From Micromonospora acroterricola (GTDB lineage Bacteria; Actinomycetota; Actinomycetes; Mycobacteriales; Micromonosporaceae), in assembly GCF_003172955.1 (NCBI RefSeq), contig NZ_QGKR01000224.1, forward strand, positions 1-36,550: a DNA stretch of 36,550 nt, written 5' to 3'. Of this stretch, positions 36,280-36,550 are shown one piece after another. The notes below the pieces were generated by a model. That model was not told where the DNA came from. It did not search any database and was given only the letters and a program-made list of their open reading frames with translations. The translations under genes were made by a program, and so were the position numbers. The first letter of the stretch is position 1, and each line of letters starts with the position of its first letter.

Positions 36280-36550
36280 TCAGCGCAGCACCTCGACCGT
36301 GTTGCGGCGGACGAGGTTCTTGCCCGGCTCCCGGATCTGCTCCATGGCGGCGCTGTTGAGCAGCACGCAACTGCCCGACGGACCGGTGACCGTCACCGTG
36401 GTGACCTTGTTGTTGTCCAGGTTGGTCACCCGCAGCCGGGTGCCCGCCGGGAACTGGCCGCTGGTCGCCGCCGGCGCTCCGCCCTCGGCGAAGAAGGTGA
36501 TCGCCCCCGAGCAGGCCGAGCGGGGCGCCGGGCCGGGCGCTCCGGGAGAC
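36280..36550 (-). CDS. C-terminal part of a double-psi beta-barrel (RlpA-like) protein (partial)
   Basis: About 89 codons read from the window edge to the TGA at 36280-36282. The piece has a Pro-rich start (SPGAPGPAPRSACSGAITFF), then GQFPAGTRLRVTNLDNNK, VTVTGPSGSCVLLNSAAMEQI and a final RNTVEVLR. This matches the double-psi beta-barrel fold of RlpA/expansin-like proteins (LPxGTxVRVTN, then GP and hydrophobic S/NxAAxxxI), with the linker typical of secreted proteins. Two cysteines could form a disulfide that closes the barrel. The acidic catalytic residue of lytic transglycosylases is not evident. The start lies beyond the window, so no ORF with a start codon is visible. Confidence 0.75.
   Translation of the reverse strand, partial: SPGAPGPAPRSACSGAITFFAEGGAPAATSGQFPAGTRLRVTNLDNNKVTTVTVTGPSGSCVLLNSAAMEQIREPGKNLVRRNTVEVLR

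Overview
The window is high-GC actinobacterial chromosome. Codon use, many GTG starts and gene content point to the Micromonosporaceae (Micromonospora or a close relative), but the genus is inferred, not proven. The backbone follows the conserved block known from Mycobacterium tuberculosis (manB, SIS protein, manA, ahcY, mtrA, mtrB, lpqB, comF, hpf, secA, Rv3235-like). Nearly all of it lies on the minus strand.

Left part (1-11549): the tail of an Rv3235-like gene converges on secA. Two translationally coupled genes, each encoding two GNAT acetyltransferase domains, sit on the plus strand between secA and hpf. Then come hpf, comF and the envelope-sensing unit mtrA-mtrB-lpqB, whose reading frames abut or overlap. 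Middle (11757-23528): an efeUOB iron-uptake operon lies between mtrA and ahcY and has a good IdeR/DmdR1-type iron box 17 bp from the efeU start. After it come a 52-codon membrane ORF, ahcY, and a mannose-activation/GDP-mannose supply group (manA, SIS isomerase-like protein, Trm112-like protein, manB) that also carries a CDF metal transporter. A secreted membrane-anchored protein follows.

Right part (23804-36550): endonuclease V and a small membrane protein precede the accessory region. This region is a four-gene coupled cassette: a YbaB-like protein, a WXG100-like protein, a 1486-aa polymorphic toxin and a candidate immunity protein. The toxin has a CpnT-like N-terminal region, a long repeat linker, an internal papain-fold glutamine-deamidase-like domain (Cys882/His985/Asp1000) and a C-terminal domain that resembles RelA/SpoT nucleotidyl-synthetases. 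Diverging from this cassette is a 413-aa protein that appears to fuse an Imm35-like region, a YwqJ-type deaminase and a SUKH-3 immunity domain. The window ends with a putrescine/GABA catabolic group (an aldehyde dehydrogenase, a gamma-aminobutyraldehyde dehydrogenase and a 4-aminobutyrate aminotransferase), a strong terminator and the 3' end of a double-psi beta-barrel protein.

I saw no tRNA, rRNA, CRISPR array, transposase or phage gene. No intergenic gap exceeds 300 bases. The largest are 6316-6560 (hpf leader, no clear structure), 17062-17338 (ahcY leader with a long hairpin) and 23529-23803 (degenerate tandem repeats).
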